Source: Pseudomonas putida (lineage in GTDB: Bacteria > Pseudomonadota > Gammaproteobacteria > Pseudomonadales > Pseudomonadaceae). From it: a stretch of 64,000 nt of DNA. The translations under genes were made by a program, and so were the position numbers. Below are positions 24,588-33,866 of the stretch, piece by piece; within the stretch, counting starts at the first letter, position 1, and each line of letters begins with the position of its first letter. The stretch lies in the NCBI RefSeq assembly GCF_028682635.1, contig NZ_JANHLK010000016.1:88989-152988 (forward strand). The letters run 5' to 3'. The notes beneath the pieces were generated by a model. That model had not been told where the DNA came from and made no database searches. It worked only from the letters and a program-made list of their open reading frames with translations.

Positions 24588-27500
24588 TCAATAGACATCC
24601 CGCAAATAACGCTTCTGCTCACTCATCTGGCGCCAATAATCAGCGGCGTCTTGCGGATCCAGTCCACCATGTCGTTGCGCGACCTGGCGCAACGTCTGAT
24701 CGACGTCCCTGGCCATGCAGCTGGCATCGCCACAGATGTACAACCGGGCGCCGTCCTGCAGCCAGCGCCAGAGTTCGGCGCCTTGTTCGCGGATGCGGTC
24801 CTGTACGTAGATCTTCTCCGCCTGGTCACGGGAAAACGCCAGGCTCAGGTGCGTCAGCAGGCCATCGTGCTGCATGCCTTGCAGTTCATCGCGGTAATAG
24901 AAATCGCTGGCGGCGTGCTGTTCACCGAAGAACAGCCAGTTCCTGCCCTGGTCGCCCCGCGCGCGGCGCTCTTGCAGGAAGGCGCGGAAGGGTGCGATGC
25001 CGGTGCCGGGGCCGATCATGATCATCGGTACATCACCGTCGCTGGGCACGCGAAAATGTTTCGACGGCTGGACGAAAACCGGTACCTCGGCGTCCTGCGC
25101 GCGGTCGGCGAGAAAGGTCGAGGACACGCCCTTGCGTTTGCCGTAGCGCACCGCGGCCACGGTGAGATGGACTTCCCGTGGATGCGCCTTGGCGCTTGAC
25201 GCAATGGAATACAGGCGCGGTTGCAGGCGTTTGAAGGTGCCCAGCAGCTCGCTTGCCGAGCAGTCGAGCGGATACTCCTGCAGCACGTCCGCCAGTTGCC
25301 GTCCCCACAACCATTCTTTCAGCTGAGCCTTGCGGTCATTGCCCAGCAGCTGTTTCAAGCCCGGGTTGGCGCTGCGCTCGGCGATGAAGGCGAGGGTGTC
25401 GCTGTTGGGCCGGGCGATTTCAAAGTGTTCGGTCAGGGCCTGACGCAACGACACCTCGCCGAATTGATCGACGCTCACCGGCGCCTCGGCATTCAACCGG
25501 GTCAGGTCGAGCAACTCATCGACCAGTTCAGGACAATTGCGCGGATGGACGCCCAGCGCGTCACCCGCCTCGTAGCCCAATCCCGAATCCGCCAGGTCCA
25601 GGGAAAACATCCGGGTTTCCTTATGCGGGCTCTGGCTGTTCAGGTGAAGGTTGACCAGCAGCCGTGAGGCACGGGGCTTGGCCTTGCCCGTAGTCTCGAT
25701 GGGACTGGCGGCACCCTGCGCCTCGACAGCGACCGCTGGCTCGGGCCTGAGGGTCTTCTGTAATTGCGCCACCCAGGTATCGGCGCGCTCTTCGAATTCG
25801 GTGTCGCAGTCGACCCGTTCCAGCAGACGGGTGGCGCCCAGTTCCTGCAGGCGCTGATCGAGTTGCTTGCCGTGACGGCAGAACTGGTCGTAGGCCGGAT
25901 CACCCAAGGCGAGCACGGCAAAGCGCAGCGATTCCAGGCGTGTCTGGGTGGTGCTGAGGCTGTGCCAAAAACCTTCGCCGTTGTCCGGCGGGTCGCCATC
26001 GCCGAATGTGCTGCTGATCAGGGCCAGGTTCTGCGTGCTGGTCAACTTGCTGGCCGGAAAATCGGCCATCGCGCTCAGCTCCACGGCGAAGCCGCCGTCA
26101 CGCAGGCGCGCGGCCAAACGCTCGGCCAGGGTTTCGGCATTGCCGGTTTGCGAGGCCCAGAGCAAGGTCACGGCGGGTGCGTTGGCGGCGGCTGGGGTTT
26201 CAACCTGGTTGCCCAGCGCAACACCCGCGTCGACCCGGCTGAACAACCCACCCAGGAGCCCGTCCAGCCACAGCCGCGTCTCGGTCGCCAGCGGCGCGCT
26301 GGGCGGCAGCACCGGCACACCAGGCGCCTGGCGACCGGCGGGGGATTGCAGGCCACTGAGAAAACCGGCCAGGTAAGTGCGTTCGCTGTCGTTCAATGTC
26401 GGGGAGGGCAGGCGACGGATGCCCGCCAGATCAGCGAAGGTCTCGATGCTCGACATGGCGAGTTCCTCTGGCAAGGGGGAGGGGACGACGGCGGCAGGCG
26501 CTGGGGTTTGCAGGAACTGATGGTCGATCAGTTCGACCCGTTGCAGGGCGACCGCACAGAATTTGAATTCCGGCTGCTGGGATATCGGGTCGACGGCATC
26601 GTTGGTCACGGCATTGATCGCCAGGTTTTCCCCAAACACATCGTTCCAGTGAAAAGGCGCAAAACAATTGCCCTGGCGCACGCGGTCGGTCACCACCGCC
26701 GGCAACACCGCGCGACCGCGCACGGAACGTACTTCGACCGGGTCCTTGTCCTTGATGCCCAACGCGCTGGCATCCTCGGGATGGATCTCGACGAAGGGGC
26801 CGGGGTTGAGCTTGTTCAGGGTCGCCACCTTGCCGGTCTTGGTCAGGGTGTGCCACTGATGCTGCAAGCGCCCGGTGTTGAGCACGAAGGGAAAGGCTTC
26901 ATCGGGCATTTCTGCCGGCGCCATGTGCGGCCGGGCGAGGAAGATGCCTTTGCCGCGCTCGGTGGCAAACACGATCGCCGGCTGGTGGCCATCGGCTTCG
27001 ACCTTGAGCGTCTGGCTCACGCCGTTGTTGAGGTAGCGAATCGGATTGCGCTGCGGGGCAGCCTCGGACGCGCAGGGCCATTGCAGCGGTTGGTCGCGCA
27101 GGCGCGTGTAGCTGGCGCCGCGAATGTCGTAGCCGGTCCTGGGATTCCAGGCGCGCTTGATCTCTTCGAACACTTCCTCGGCAGCGCTGTAGGTGAACCC
27201 GTCGGCGAAGCCCATCGCGCAGGCCACCCGGGCGATGATCTGCCAGTCGGGCAGCGTCTCGCCCGGGGCCTCCACGGCTTTTTGCATCAGCGTCAAGTTG
27301 CGCTCGGAGTTGATCATCACGCCCTCGGCCTCGGCCCAGAGCGCGCCGGGCAGGAGGATGTCAGCGTAACGGTTGGTCTCGGTGTCGAGGTAGGCGTCCT
27401 GGGTGATCACCAGTTCGGCCGCTTGCAGGCCGTCGATGACTTTCTGGCGGTTGGGGCCCGACGCGACCGGGTTGGTGCAGATGATCCAGCAGGCCTTGAT

Positions 27501-28682
27501 CTTGCCTGCGCTCATGTCTTCGAACAGGGCCACAGTGCCGCCGCCAACGTTGCGCGGCAGGCTGTCGCGCGGGATGTCCCACAAGTCTTCGATGAACTGG
27601 CGGTCCGCCTCGACCAGCGCCGAGCGCTGTCCGGGCAGGCCTGGCCCCATGTAGCCCATCTCGCGGCCACCCATGGCATTGGGTTGCCCGGTCAGGGAAA
27701 ACGGCCCGCTGCCCGGCCGGCAGATCGCCCCAGTGGCCAGGTGCAGGTTACACAGGGCGTTGGTGTTCCAGGTGCCGTGGGTACTCTGGTTCAGGCCCAT
27801 GGTCCAGCAGCTCATCCATTCGGCGGCTTCGCCGATCCATGACGCAGCCTTTCGAATATCCGCCTCGGGCAGGCCGGTGATTTGCGCGACCGTGGCGGGA
27901 GGATAGTCCTCGAGGAATTCGGGCATGGCCTCCCAGCCTTCGGTGAACGCGGCGATGAAGGTCGGGTCGGTATGGCCGTTTTTCACCAGCAGGTGCAGCA
28001 AGCCATTGAGCAAGGCCAGGTCGGTCCCTGGCTTGATCGGCAGGAACAGGTCGGCTTTGTCCGCGGTGGCGCTGCGCCGTGGATCGACCACGATCAGCTT
28101 CGCCCCGGCCTTGACCCGGTCCAGCATGCGCAGGAACAGGATCGGGTGACAGTCGGCCATGTTCGCGCCGATGACGAAAAACAAATCAGCATGATCGAAG
28201 TCCTGGTACGAACCCGGAGGGCCGTCAGAACCGAGGGACAGCTTGTAGCCGCTGCCGGCGCTGGCCATGCACAGGCGGGAATTGGACTCGATGTTGTTGG
28301 TGCGAACAAAACCCTTGGCCAGCTTGTTGATCAGGTATTGGGCTTCCAGGGACATTTGCCCGGACACGTAGAACGACAATGCATCGGGGCCATGGCGATC
28401 GAGGGTGTCGCGCAACCGGCTGGCCGTCTCGCTGATCGCCTTGTCCATGGCGATGCGCACCGGGTCGCGCTGGCGCTTCTGGCGCAGGTAGGCATGCTCC
28501 ATCCGCCCCGACTCGGCGATGGCCTGGCCGCAGGTGGTGCCTTTGGTGCAGAGCCGGCCGGCGTTGGTCGGGTGGGCCTTGTCGCCGCTGACCTTGACGA
28601 CCCGGTTGTTTTCGACCTGCATGACGATGCCGCAGCCCACACCACAATAGGGACACACACTGCGTACGGTTTTGCTTGCCAT
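24588..28682 (-). CDS. Assimilatory nitrate reductase fused to CysJ-type flavoprotein reductase
   Basis: Single-chain enzyme of 1364 aa that reduces nitrate to nitrite with NADPH. N-terminal part (about 1-720): [4Fe-4S] motif CPYCGVGCG near residue 10 with a fourth Cys (GRLCTKGTTCG) near 45, bis-MGD molybdopterin oxidoreductase domain, and dinucleotide-binding domain near 595-715. A linker resembling the start of sulfite reductase alpha (LPSPTLNDSERTYLAGFLSGL) leads to a flavodoxin domain (about 838-985, SQTGNAETLAERLA), an FAD domain (about 1005-1200, RLYSIASS near 1156) and an NADPH domain with GPGTGIAPFRAF near 1224, ending YLRDVY. ATG 28682 was chosen for GAGGGGCGAGG directly upstream; the in-frame ATG at 28772 lies inside the leader terminator. 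nirB and nirD are not adjacent. Expression signals are listed separately at 28728-28846. Confidence 0.95.
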   Translation of the reverse strand: MASKTVRSVCPYCGVGCGIVMQVENNRVVKVSGDKAHPTNAGRLCTKGTTCGQAIAESGRMEHAYLRQKRQRDPVRIAMDKAISETASRLRDTLDRHGPDALSFYVSGQMSLEAQYLINKLAKGFVRTNNIESNSRLCMASAGSGYKLSLGSDGPPGSYQDFDHADLFFVIGANMADCHPILFLRMLDRVKAGAKLIVVDPRRSATADKADLFLPIKPGTDLALLNGLLHLLVKNGHTDPTFIAAFTEGWEAMPEFLEDYPPATVAQITGLPEADIRKAASWIGEAAEWMSCWTMGLNQSTHGTWNTNALCNLHLATGAICRPGSGPFSLTGQPNAMGGREMGYMGPGLPGQRSALVEADRQFIEDLWDIPRDSLPRNVGGGTVALFEDMSAGKIKACWIICTNPVASGPNRQKVIDGLQAAELVITQDAYLDTETNRYADILLPGALWAEAEGVMINSERNLTLMQKAVEAPGETLPDWQIIARVACAMGFADGFTYSAAEEVFEEIKRAWNPRTGYDIRGASYTRLRDQPLQWPCASEAAPQRNPIRYLNNGVSQTLKVEADGHQPAIVFATERGKGIFLARPHMAPAEMPDEAFPFVLNTGRLQHQWHTLTKTGKVATLNKLNPGPFVEIHPEDASALGIKDKDPVEVRSVRGRAVLPAVVTDRVRQGNCFAPFHWNDVFGENLAINAVTNDAVDPISQQPEFKFCAVALQRVELIDHQFLQTPAPAAVVPSPLPEELAMSSIETFADLAGIRRLPSPTLNDSERTYLAGFLSGLQSPAGRQAPGVPVLPPSAPLATETRLWLDGLLGGLFSRVDAGVALGNQVETPAAANAPAVTLLWASQTGNAETLAERLAARLRDGGFAVELSAMADFPASKLTSTQNLALISSTFGDGDPPDNGEGFWHSLSTTQTRLESLRFAVLALGDPAYDQFCRHGKQLDQRLQELGATRLLERVDCDTEFEERADTWVAQLQKTLRPEPAVAVEAQGAASPIETTGKAKPRASRLLVNLHLNSQSPHKETRMFSLDLADSGLGYEAGDALGVHPRNCPELVDELLDLTRLNAEAPVSVDQFGEVSLRQALTEHFEIARPNSDTLAFIAERSANPGLKQLLGNDRKAQLKEWLWGRQLADVLQEYPLDCSASELLGTFKRLQPRLYSIASSAKAHPREVHLTVAAVRYGKRKGVSSTFLADRAQDAEVPVFVQPSKHFRVPSDGDVPMIMIGPGTGIAPFRAFLQERRARGDQGRNWLFFGEQHAASDFYYRDELQGMQHDGLLTHLSLAFSRDQAEKIYVQDRIREQGAELWRWLQDGARLYICGDASCMARDVDQTLRQVAQRHGGLDPQDAADYWRQMSEQKRYLRDVY

Positions 28683-28727
28683 CCTCGCCCCTCGAATCTC
28701 TTGCCGGCCGTTACCGATGCCGGAAAC

Positions 28728-28783
28728 AAAAAAGGCGCCATGCGGCCCACCGTCATAAAAAACGGGGGACACACGGCGCCTTT
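28728..28783 (-). terminator. Leader terminator of the nitrate reductase gene
   Basis: Reading leftwards: AAAGGCGCC, then a partly paired middle (GTCCCCCG with CGGTGGGC), then GGCGCCTTTTTTG. This is an intrinsic terminator with a T-run, placed between the promoter and the start codon, so transcription would stop unless antiterminated. Confidence 0.8.
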
Positions 28784-28794
28784 GTCGTATGCAT

Positions 28795-28812
28795 GCAATC
28801 AGCGTTGACTGC
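28795..28812 (-). promoter_or_regulatory. ANTAR-type hexaloop hairpin in the leader
   Basis: Reading leftwards: GCAGTC AACGCT GATTGC, a 6-bp stem (one G-U pair) with a six-base loop that has A at position 1 and G at position 4. These are the bases conserved in the first hairpin of RNA targets of ANTAR antiterminators such as NasR and NasT. It sits 11 bp before the terminator 5' arm. A clear second hexaloop was not identified. Confidence 0.7.
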
Positions 28813-28828
28813 AGGGTTGAGATGTACC

Positions 28829-28846
28829 TAGCAAGTCACGCGCCAG
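28829..28846 (-). promoter_or_regulatory. Sigma-54 promoter of the nitrate reductase gene
   Basis: Reading leftwards: CTGGCGCGTGACTTGCTA, matching TGGCACG-N4-TTGC with the GG and GC elements at the required spacing. Transcription would start near 28819-28820, just before the hexaloop hairpin. This implies activation by an enhancer-binding protein such as NtrC. The paired GGTGCA/TGCACC words at 28911-28968 upstream are possible activator sites. Confidence 0.75.
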
Positions 28847-28910
28847 AAATGCCTTTCAGGCCGTGATCGTTGTCGATACGGGGGCGGGCAAGGGGAGATC
28901 GTCGAGCGTC

Positions 28911-28968
28911 GGTGCAAATGAACGCTGCACCCTGCACTTTTATAAAGCGCCACCTGCACCCGGGTGCA
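28911..28968. promoter_or_regulatory. Possible enhancer sites for the nitrate reductase promoter
   Basis: Contains GGTGCA at 28911, TGCACC at 28926, TGCAC at 28933 and the palindrome TGCACCCGGGTGCA at 28955-28968, 65-140 bp upstream of the sigma-54 promoter. The words are those found in NtrC sites, but the spacing (2 or 9 bases) differs from the usual five, so this is tentative. Confidence 0.35.
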
Positions 28969-29025
28969 CCAGTCGGTGGCGGTGGCGGGACTGGCACCTG
29001 CAGCGCGCCAATCCCGCCCGCGCTG

Positions 29026-30732
29026 TCACTTGCCCAGCGCTGGGGTGCGCGGCGGGATCAAGCGCTTCGAACCGGTGGCCTCGAACGCCGAGGCCAGGCG
29101 CAGCAGGGTCGAGTCGTCATAGGCGCGACCGGCAAAGGTCAGCCCCACGGGCATGCCGATGTCCGGCATGACCCCCATCGGCACGGTGACGGTCGGCACC
29201 CCCAGATGGCGTATCGCGAGGTTGCCGTTGGCCACCCAGACGCCGTTGCTCCAGGCGATGTCCGCCGCTTCCGGGTCGACATCGGCATTGGCCGGGCCGA
29301 CGTCGGCGACGGTCGGAAAAATTACCGCATCGAGCCCCAGCCGATCCATCCACTGCTCGAGATCGATCTGGCGCGTCTGTTCAAGGCCGCGCAGGCCGTC
29401 CGGCACCGTCGGGATCTGGTCCCACGGTGTGATGCCGCGCTCGGCCATGCGCACGTACTCGTCCATGCCGGCGGCAAGGTCGCCCTCGCGGTTGGGCAGG
29501 GTGCCTGGGTCATGGGGGAAAATCAGCGGTCCGTCGACATCGACCAGGCGGTTCAACTGTGGATCGCCGTTGGCCTGCAGGAAATCATCGAAGGCCCAGG
29601 CCGTCAGGTCCCACAACTCGTGATGCAGGAACTCCTTGGACACGATGCCGCGATTGAACACGGTCGGCGCACCGGGACGATCGCCCTCGCAGTTGGAGAC
29701 CAGCGGGAAATCCACCTCGATGACTTCGGCGCCGGCGGCTTGCAAGGCCTGGCGGGCCTGCTCCCACAACCCGATCACCGAAGGCCGGGTGTGGATGCGC
29801 TGCCCGGTCGGGCCGCCGATGCCAGGGGCCTCGCTGGTGCCGGCTTCAGGGTCGGCGTTGATGTACATGCGCGGCACGCCCAGGCGCTTGCCGGCCAGGG
29901 CCGCGGCGTTGGCGGCCAGGTCCTGGTAGGAAGCGGGGCGCACCGAGGCGACAGATGGAATCGGCACCCAGGGTTGCAGGCGCCACAGGTCGCCGCGGGT
30001 GTCGGGGTCTTCGGCCACCACCACGTCGAGCACCTCGAGCAGGTCCGCCATGGTCCGGGCGAACGGCACGACGACGTCCATGGTCGGCGTCAACGGCCAG
30101 TTGCCACGCACCGAGATCACCCCGCGCGAAGGCGTGTAGGCGCACAAGCCATTGTTGGAGGCCGGGCCACGACCGCTCGACCAGGTTTCTTCAGCCAGGC
30201 CGAAGGCGGCAAAGCTGGCGGCGGTGGCGGTTCCGGCACCGTTCGACGAGCCGGAGGCGAAGGGGGCGGTGAGGTAGTCGGCGTTGTACGGGCTTTCTGC
30301 GCGGCCGTAGACGCCGCGCTGCATGCCGCCGTTGGCCATCGGCGGCATGTTGGTCTTGCCCAGGCAGATGGCGCCGGCGGCGCGCAGCCGTTCGATAGTG
30401 AAGGCATCGCGACAGGCGACCAGGTCCTTGAAGGCCGGGCTGCCGGAGGCGGCGGTCAGCCCCTTTACCAGATAACTGTCCTTGGCCGTGTAGGGAATGC
30501 CATCGAGCGGGCCCAGGGCCTGGCCCTTGGCGCGCCGGGCATCGCTGGCCTGGGCCTCTTGCAACGCATCGGGGTTGCGCACCACGACCGCATTGAGCGC
30601 GGTGGGCGTCTGGGGCGTGTCGTAGGCATCGATCCGCGCGAGATAGGCCTGGACCAGCTCCACGGCGGTGGTCTGGCCGGATTCGAGCGCAGCGCGCAGT
30701 TGGGCTATGGAAACTTCGGTGACTTCGATCAT
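29026..30732 (-). CDS. Amidase, amidase-signature family
   Basis: Amidase-signature hydrolase of 568 aa. The Ser-cisSer-Lys site is recognisable: Lys in YTAKDSYLVKG (about 85-95), the glycine/serine stretch FASGSSNGAGTATA (about 160-173) and the nucleophile region ETWSSGRGPASNNGL (about 183-197), where Ser-Gly-Arg replaces the common Ser-Ile-Arg. No signal peptide. Start ATG 30732 fits the family's N-terminus (IEVTEVSIAQLRAAL); neither this ATG nor the one at 30777 has a good ribosome site. It appears monocistronic. Substrate not predictable; such enzymes cleave varied amides. Confidence 0.88.
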   Translation of the reverse strand: MIEVTEVSIAQLRAALESGQTTAVELVQAYLARIDAYDTPQTPTALNAVVVRNPDALQEAQASDARRAKGQALGPLDGIPYTAKDSYLVKGLTAASGSPAFKDLVACRDAFTIERLRAAGAICLGKTNMPPMANGGMQRGVYGRAESPYNADYLTAPFASGSSNGAGTATAASFAAFGLAEETWSSGRGPASNNGLCAYTPSRGVISVRGNWPLTPTMDVVVPFARTMADLLEVLDVVVAEDPDTRGDLWRLQPWVPIPSVASVRPASYQDLAANAAALAGKRLGVPRMYINADPEAGTSEAPGIGGPTGQRIHTRPSVIGLWEQARQALQAAGAEVIEVDFPLVSNCEGDRPGAPTVFNRGIVSKEFLHHELWDLTAWAFDDFLQANGDPQLNRLVDVDGPLIFPHDPGTLPNREGDLAAGMDEYVRMAERGITPWDQIPTVPDGLRGLEQTRQIDLEQWMDRLGLDAVIFPTVADVGPANADVDPEAADIAWSNGVWVANGNLAIRHLGVPTVTVPMGVMPDIGMPVGLTFAGRAYDDSTLLRLASAFEATGSKRLIPPRTPALGK

Positions 30733-30816
30733 GCGGTGACTGCCGGCTGTTGATGGGGGATGCGCGGGTTGAGGCATCCGGGTACGCCCGTCATGTTAGC
30801 ACCGCGATCGCCGATG

Positions 30817-31335
30817 TCAGCTGCCGGCTTGAACAAGCAGGCGCTGGCTCGCCGGACTGAAGGCGGTGCGCAAGCGCTCGATGACCCGGTCGATCGAAGG
30901 GCCTTCAATGGCCGGTGGTTGCGGGCTCTCGCCGAACTCACGCCAGATGAACAGGGTCATCTCCGCGCCATCGGTCAGCGTGTGTGCGCTGGCGCTGTCG
31001 CCGAAGTTTTCCAGCAACCGATAGCGCTCATCCTGCCAGAACAGGTCCTCGACCCACGGGTACACCGGGATGTAATGGAAATGGATGGGGAAGCGCGGAT
31101 CATGGCCGAATCGGCTGATGTAGAGCCACTTGGGCTGCAACTCCGCTTGCAGGGTTTTCTGCACCCTGGCGAGCAGCCCGCCCATCTCGGCCAGGGCCTG
31201 CTCGGGAAGGTCGGACAATGAATTGGCGTTGTGCCGGGTGCCCAGGACCAGATAGCCGGGGAGCGCCGAAGACATGTGGTGGTTGAGGATCCAGTGGGCG
31301 GTTTCATGGATGATGAAACGGGGTGCTATGTCCAT
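30817..31335 (-). CDS. HIT-family protein
   Basis: 172-aa member of the histidine-triad superfamily (nucleotide hydrolases or transferases). It has GYLVLGTRHNANSLSDLPEQALAEMGGLL, the usual HIT beta-strand and helix, and a shortened triad motif in PIHFHYIPVYPW, where two histidines of the His-x-His-x core are visible but the third is replaced. It may therefore be catalytically weak or altered. A 192-bp gap separates it from the phosphoesterase gene on the same strand. Substrate unknown. Confidence 0.75.
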   Translation of the reverse strand: MDIAPRFIIHETAHWILNHHMSSALPGYLVLGTRHNANSLSDLPEQALAEMGGLLARVQKTLQAELQPKWLYISRFGHDPRFPIHFHYIPVYPWVEDLFWQDERYRLLENFGDSASAHTLTDGAEMTLFIWREFGESPQPPAIEGPSIDRVIERLRTAFSPASQRLLVQAGS

Positions 31336-31527
31336 GGGTCAATGTCCGTTGGCGACGCTGCCAAAAGGGGCGGGTGGGTTGGCCTCGACTGATTCTAAAT
31401 CCAGCAAAGCTCCGTGGGATACGCTTTTTGCGCTGGTGCCATGCGCGGGCAATGTAGGGGCAAATCCTGCCGCCGACCACCAGACCTGGGTGTAGCAGGT
31501 TAACGCTTTGGTATGAAGCCGGGGGAT

Positions 31528-32295
31528 TCACAGGTCCAGGTCAATCACATGGGCGGCCTCGAACTGAGCGTTTTCATTGATACCATTCCTGGCATAGCCC
31601 AGGGCGTTGCAAATGACCCGGGTGTTGCCGATCCGGTAATCGAAGCTGCCGTGGGTATGGCCATGCAACCAGAGTGCCGGCTGCCACGCCTTGATCTGCT
31701 CTTCGAGGTCTGAAACGAAACTTGCGTTGATCGGCGAGTCGACGAAAGTCGGGCTGATGCTCGAGCGGGTCGGTGCGAAATGCGAGATCACCACAGTAGG
31801 AGTGCTGCGGTCGGCGGCAAAACAGTCTTCCAGCCAGGCCACCGTCTGCAGGAAAATCAGCTGGGAAATGGCCGGGGTGAACAGGTCTGGAAAATCAGGC
31901 GAAACCCTGATGCGGCTGAAGTCGCGGATCAGACTCGTGGCCATGTCGATTCCCTGGGCCCGATCTTCGGCTTGATCAAAAAGACGGTAGTCGGACCACA
32001 GGGTACAACCGAGGAACCGTACGCCGTTGTGGACGTGCGCCGTACGTTCCAGCACGTGGATCGATGTGCCTTGGGACAAGCGGTGCAGTTGCTCGTAGGT
32101 CGAGATCAAGTCGCTGCCGTAGAATTCGTGATTGCCGGCCACGTACAGCACCGGCGTCGGGCATGCCCTGGCCCACTCGATGGCGGCGGCCGGCCGGGAG
32201 ATGTCGCCGGCCAGGACCACGATATCCGCTTCCAACACCGGAAACGGCAGGGCATCGACGGACAAATGGATATCGGAAAGCAGGGCGATGCGCAT
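31528..32295 (-). CDS. Metallophosphoesterase
   Basis: Calcineurin-like phosphoesterase of 255 aa. Metal-binding motifs in order: SDIHLS (8-12 region), LAGDISR (about 30), YVAGNHEFY (about 54-61), VVISHFAPT (about 168) and WLHGHTHGSFDY (about 208-218). Together they form the dinuclear site of the family. Its start lies 27 bp after the lldD stop on the same strand, so the two may be co-transcribed. No signal peptide; cytoplasmic. Substrate not assigned. Confidence 0.9.
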   Translation of the reverse strand: MRIALLSDIHLSVDALPFPVLEADIVVLAGDISRPAAAIEWARACPTPVLYVAGNHEFYGSDLISTYEQLHRLSQGTSIHVLERTAHVHNGVRFLGCTLWSDYRLFDQAEDRAQGIDMATSLIRDFSRIRVSPDFPDLFTPAISQLIFLQTVAWLEDCFAADRSTPTVVISHFAPTRSSISPTFVDSPINASFVSDLEEQIKAWQPALWLHGHTHGSFDYRIGNTRVICNALGYARNGINENAQFEAAHVIDLDL

Positions 32296-32322
32296 GGAAC
32301 GGTTCCTGGCAGTGGGTGCTAA

Positions 32323-33468
32323 TTACTTGAGGGGATGACGCACCAGAATCGATTCGTCGATCTGGTCGATGGAGGTGACCCCCGTCAATGTCATGGCCAC
32401 GCGCATTTCCTTGGCGAAGATATCCAGCATGTTTTCCACCCCGCGTTGACCGTCGGCCGCCAGGGCATAGGCCATGGAGCGTCCAAGCAGTACCCCTTTG
32501 GCTCCCAGTGCCAACATGCGCACCACATCCAACCCCGAGCGGATCCCCGAGTCGACCAGCACCTTGAGGTCATTGCCCACCGCTTGCATGATTGGCGGCA
32601 GGGCTTGGGCCGTGGAGAGCACGCCATCCAGCTGCCGGCCGCCGTGGTTGGAAACGATGATACCGTCGGCGCCAAAACTGACCGCATCCCTGGCGTCCTC
32701 GGGGTCGAGAATGCCCTTGATGATCATCGGGCCCTTCCAGAAATCGCGAATCCACTCCAGGTCGCTCCAGCTGATCGACGGGTCGAAGTTGTTGGCCAGC
32801 CAGCCGATGTAATCTTCGAGCGTAACGGCCTTGCCCAGATACTTCGAGACATTGCCCAGGTCATGGGGCCGCCCCATGAGGCCGACGTTGAAGGCCCAGT
32901 CGGGCCGGGTGATGGCCTGCAACATTCGCCGCGACGATGCATAGGGACCAGACATGCCCGAATGGGCGTCGCGATAGCGGGCGCCGGGCGTCGGCATGTC
33001 GACCGTGAACACCAGGTTCTGCACGCCGGCGGCCTTGGCGCGTTCCAGCGCGTTTCTCATGAACCCGCGGTCCTTGAGCACATACAGTTGAAACCAGATG
33101 GGCTGTTGAGTGTTGGCGCGGACCTCTTCGATCGAGCACACCGACACGGTGGACAGGCACAGCGGGATGCCTTTGTTTTCGGCGGCCTTGACCGCCTGCA
33201 CTTCGCCACGGCGGGCGAACATGCCCGTCAGCCCTACCGGCGCCAATACGATGGGCATCGACAGGCGTTGATCGAACAGGGTGGTTTCCAGGCTCAATGC
33301 TTCGACGTTCTTGAGGATGCGCTGGCGCAGGCTGACGTCCGCCAGATCGGCGCTGTTGGCCCTCAGCGTGTGCTCGGCATAGGCTCCGCCATCGATGTAG
33401 TCGAACAAAAAACGCGGGAGCTTGCGACGGGCTGCCTCGCGATAGTCGGATGCGGACGAAATGATCAT
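32323..33468 (-). CDS. lldD: FMN-dependent L-lactate dehydrogenase
   Basis: 381 aa, highly similar along its length to E. coli LldD as I recall it. It oxidises L-lactate to pyruvate and feeds electrons to the respiratory chain. Landmarks: start MIISSASDYREAARRKLPRFLFDYIDGG, FMN-site LAPVGLTGMFARRGEV, VFTVDMPTPGARYRDAHSG, and the active-site segment IVSNHGGRQLDG with the catalytic His (near 275) and Arg. It is about 15 residues shorter at the C-terminus than the E. coli protein. lldP and lldR are not next to it, so this may be a stand-alone copy; a related hydroxy acid as substrate cannot be excluded. Confidence 0.92.
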   Translation of the reverse strand: MIISSASDYREAARRKLPRFLFDYIDGGAYAEHTLRANSADLADVSLRQRILKNVEALSLETTLFDQRLSMPIVLAPVGLTGMFARRGEVQAVKAAENKGIPLCLSTVSVCSIEEVRANTQQPIWFQLYVLKDRGFMRNALERAKAAGVQNLVFTVDMPTPGARYRDAHSGMSGPYASSRRMLQAITRPDWAFNVGLMGRPHDLGNVSKYLGKAVTLEDYIGWLANNFDPSISWSDLEWIRDFWKGPMIIKGILDPEDARDAVSFGADGIIVSNHGGRQLDGVLSTAQALPPIMQAVGNDLKVLVDSGIRSGLDVVRMLALGAKGVLLGRSMAYALAADGQRGVENMLDIFAKEMRVAMTLTGVTSIDQIDESILVRHPLK

Positions 33469-33640
33469 ATTGCCGATGCCTTGAGCTGATGGGGGACGGT
33501 GACGCCTGTCGAGCTTGAGGGCAGATTAGCCCATGCAATTGCAACTCTGTTGAAAAGCCGTGCAAACCTTTGGTGGCTGCAACATGGACGAAACATAACG
33601 CGCCTATGATCCGCCTCAACCAAAACCGAGGGAGCGACCC

Positions 33641-33856
33641 ATGAACCGGCCATCAAGAAGCATCCGCAAACTGCTCGACTCCGTGGCCTCCAACAACGAG
33701 GGCGCGGCGCTGGATGTGATGCGCGCCGCTGAACAGCTCAAGGACGAGGTGCTGCGCCAACGCTTGCTCAACCTGATTCATCGGCTCAACCAGGACGCCA
33801 TCGACTTGCGCATTGCCCGTGACGAGATCCAGGGTGGCGCCATCAAGCTTGCGTGA
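33641..33856 (+). CDS. Small protein of unknown function, 71 aa
   Basis: Not recognised. It has a good ribosome site (GAGGGAGCGACCC before ATG), is rich in charged residues and looks wholly helical: IRKLLDSVASN then LDVMRAAEQLKDEVLRQRLLNLIHRLNQDAIDLRIARDEI, a probable helical hairpin or coiled coil. Cytoplasmic by composition. It is divergent from lldD and convergent, with a 10-bp gap, with the DUF4287 gene. Judged real from start signal, codon use and position. Confidence 0.65.
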   Translation: MNRPSRSIRKLLDSVASNNEGAALDVMRAAEQLKDEVLRQRLLNLIHRLNQDAIDLRIARDEIQGGAIKLA

Positions 33857-33866
33857 CGGGCTTGCT

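Noticed and set aside
23336..25021. A 561-codon frame through array 2, and a 330-codon repetitive frame (23599-24591) on the other strand
   Set aside because: The 126-bp unit is a multiple of three, so any stop-free unit gives a long frame. They consist of repeated REP translation, and the longer one ends inside the nitrate reductase gene. There is no start signal.
25764..27842. A 692-codon frame antisense to the nitrate reductase gene
   Set aside because: It lies entirely inside a well-recognised gene and has shadow-like composition without motifs.
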